Shown here one piece after another: positions 61,800 to 64,000 of a stretch of 64,000 nucleotides of DNA (within the stretch, counting starts at the first letter, position 1; each line of letters opens with the position of its first letter). The translations under genes and the position numbers were made by a program. The DNA comes from Paraphaeosphaeria minitans (taxonomy: Eukaryota; Ascomycota; Dothideomycetes; Pleosporales; Didymosphaeriaceae). Location: positions 2,418,001-2,482,000 of the forward strand of contig WJXW01000003.1 of NCBI GenBank assembly GCA_015832175.1. Reading direction: 5' to 3'. Below the pieces are notes generated by a model. It was not told where the DNA came from. It did not search any database and was given only the letters and a program-made list of their open reading frames with translations.

Positions 61800-63021
61800 A
61801 TCGTTTGTGCAATGGACGATGGGCCGGGGCGCGTGGGGGTCGTACGGTGCTGCGTAGGCGCATCCAGCGAGGAAATAAGCAGAAGGAAGGAGAAGAGGGA
61901 GAGAGAGAGAGAGGAGAGGGGGGGCACCGGCATCGTGTACAAAAAGCACGTCGATGAGAGAGACGCACGCATCAGTGTCCAGGGCTATATATATACTTTT
62001 TACGTATCTTTTTGGGGCGCTGTCTGATGCGGACGAGGAGTCTGCTTGTCATGTCATGTTTACACCTCAAAGTCGAAGGTTCTTGTGCAAATGCGAACGT
62101 TGTGTTGGTTGGGAAGTCTGTCCTGTCTTTTTCGTCGAGGCGTGCTATGTATGTTGCGCTGCAGTAGGTAGGAATAGCAGGTAATTGAGCTTGGAGTGTA
62201 CCTACAGGTGCTGGCTCGCTGGGCTGGTGCTCGAAGAAATTCTTGCGGGTAGAGACGGCGTTCTTCGATCGACCTTGTGTGGGAGGGTACGGTAGTACAG
62301 AGGAGTAGGGATGCTTGTTATCTTGTTATACTGTATCACATTGAGCTACGTCAGAGCACTTCCTTATCAAAGTTCAGCAGAGGGCTTTGTGTTTGTCATG
62401 TCTTTGTTTGGTCTGTTCAGTGATTTCCGAGGTTTAAGTCTTTCTGAGCAGCGAGGGAAGCTTGTTCTGAGCAAAGCCACGGGTGTCACTACAAGTGTGT
62501 AGAGGGTCACTTGCTACGAATAGAATTGCTTTCGGTACCGTGTTTAGGACAGATTTGTTTGGATTTTATTTTGCCACTCTTGTTGGTTGTCGTAAGTACG
62601 AAGATCGAACGACGCCCACATTCGCGACCATCATCTTTGCCTTTACTCCTAGTTCCGTACATACTTGTCCTGCGCTACCCTGCTCTGCTAGCCACCTGTA
62701 GAAATGCGACTCCTGCGGCGGGTTACTCTTGACCGCGTCTGCCTACACCAATATCACAACAGGTAATACTGCAGTTTCTACGCTGGGCGTTCTATGCATT
62801 GCTGCTGTGTAGAGTCTGACATAGACTCCGTGTCGGCAGCATTGCAGCTCTCTGTACATTTAACTCACTAGTATGACCTCTCTCGGTCTATCACTGCAGC
62901 ATCTTTTATCATCTGGATCTGTGTCTTCCACAACCAGCGTCCAGCCCCACAACTCCAATTGAAACATTACAGCCCTCTACCCTGGCAGCGACGCTCGCTC
63001 TAGCCTGAACATTCCTTGCAG
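61800..63021. other. Intergenic region and unresolved 5' end of the edge gene
   Basis: GAGA-rich tract at 61870-61922 in the HulA 3' flank. The first exon(s) of the GH16-like gene probably lie in 62870-63010, but I cannot find a convincing signal-peptide exon. An ATG at 62873 opens a short frame that stops at 62960. Confidence 0.4.
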
Positions 63022-64000
63022 AGTATACCTTGAGGTGGACTTACGACTACACCAACTTCTTCGACAAAGTCGACTTCCCCGCCGTCAGTTTCCCTTACAC
63101 TCTGTTCCTCCAGAGCACCTCCACCGCAGCCAAACTCAAAATCTTCAGACCTCAGACATCTACAACAACGGCTTCGCAGAGTACGTTACTAAAGACGCCG
63201 CGCTCGCCTCTGGCCTCGCCAAGGTCGCAGGCAGAAAAGTGTACCTGGGCGTTGACGCGCAGAATACGTACAGCGAGGACAGCGCCGGCCGCCACAGCGT
63301 CCGCATCCAGAGCAAGGATGTCTTCGATAACGGCCTGCTAGTCGCTGACTTTGCGCATCTGCCCGAGGCGGGGAACGGCATGTGGCCTGCGTAGTACGGT
63401 GGTCCTCCTTTCACCTCCACCGGGCAAACATGCTAAATGGTGGCCAGCTGGCTCTACAGAGGCGGAGACATCGACGACAGCGAGTACTCCGAAATTGACC
63501 TCTTCGAAGCCGTCAACAAAGCCACCGCCAGCACAACCTCCTTCTACACGGGAGCAAACTGCAGCGTCGTCGCGCTCCGCGGCCATCTTGAGGACGGCAG
63601 CAAGCTCTGGTGTCTCCATGATGATGCTGTGAACGAGGGGTGTCGTTTCAACGGGCCGGCGAACTCGTTTGCAAAAGCGGCGAATGAGGCGGGGTATAGA
63701 TACGTGGTGCTGCTCCTGGAGACGGATGCGATAAAGGTGTGGTATTTCAAGGACGAGGATACGCCGGGCGATTTCAAGAGCGGGCAGCCTGATCCTGGCG
63801 GTTGGAAGCAGGAACTCAGCGTGTGGTTGGCGCCTGGTGGGTGTGATTTTGCGCGGCAATTTGGGCGGTTCCACATCGTGAGTGTCTTGACACCCCGCTA
63901 CTTTGCTACCGCGTATGTAGGCTTGGAGGTGGCACTGACGAGACGTGTACCCAGGTCAGCAACATCACTTTCTGCGGCGCCTGGGCAAAGTTGGGTTGGC
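63022..64000 (+). CDS. GH16-like glucanase, partial (runs off right edge)
   Basis: Coding segments 63022-63083, 63149-63390, 63448-63877 and 63955 to the window end; the 5' exon is unresolved and the 3' end is outside. Concanavalin A-like glycoside hydrolase family 16 layout: YTLRWTYDYTNFFDKVDF, then YNNGFAEYV, RHSVRIQSKDVFDNGLLVADFAHLP and MWPAWLYRGGD. The catalytic segment is SEYSEIDLFEAVNKAT, fitting E-I-D-x-x-E with the two glutamates as nucleophile and acid/base. It is probably a secreted endo-beta-glucanase acting on beta-1,3/1,4-glucan. The 65-nt intron at 63084-63148 is chosen to keep frame into TSDIYNNG; other acceptors nearby break it. Confidence 0.7.

Overview
This is a stretch of nuclear DNA from a filamentous ascomycete (Pezizomycotina; Dothideomycetes is my best guess, but the sequence does not prove it). 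Reasons: many genes are split by 46-110 bp GT-AG introns, several with CTAAC/CTGAC-type branch points. The families are fungal: Zn2Cys6 regulator, fungal rhodopsin-like domain, KEX1, NUC-2/PHO81, and a CRM1 with threonine at the leptomycin position. Genes lie on both strands with no operons, and intergenic DNA is full of pentanucleotide and tetranucleotide microsatellites. I rebuilt multi-exon models by hand. In every complete model the coding exons sum to a multiple of three.

Layout. 1-4.9 kb: a Zn2Cys6 regulator behind a repeat-rich leader, then about 3 kb of low-complexity DNA. 5.2-8.8 kb: an amidoligase followed on the same strand by a permuted papain-fold (PPPDE-like) protein, the most unusual pairing here. 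10.0-20.6 kb: surface and secreted proteins (two-FAS1 GPI protein, Kelch ectodomain protein with one membrane segment, small Cys-rich GPI protein), a weak secreted-protein candidate, and two minisatellites. 20.7-30.7 kb: a rhodopsin-like/MFS fusion, an SCP2-type thiolase, an MFS transporter with a suspect C-terminal frame, and a decayed MFS pseudogene.

31.3-61.8 kb is a dense housekeeping block: RAD52 (-), KEX1 (-), SFM1 (-), endosulfine IGO1 (+), SKI8 (-), guanylate kinase (+), RAE1/GLE2 (+), CRM1 (+), PHO81/NUC-2 (+), a mitochondrial ABC1-family kinase-like protein of the MCP2 type (+) and the NEDD4-type ubiquitin ligase HulA/Rsp5 (+). A GH16-like glucanase runs off the right edge.

How the genes relate: RAE1 and CRM1 both serve nuclear export. 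IGO1 and PHO81 belong to nutrient signalling that in yeast converges on Rim15 and Pho85. KEX1 and HulA act in secretory and endosomal traffic. These are functional links only; the order looks like ordinary fungal gene neighbourhood. A recurring structural oddity is an intron at or just after the start codon: the first coding exon is 2 nt in PHO81, 3 nt in SKI8, and 8 nt in RAD52 and CRM1.
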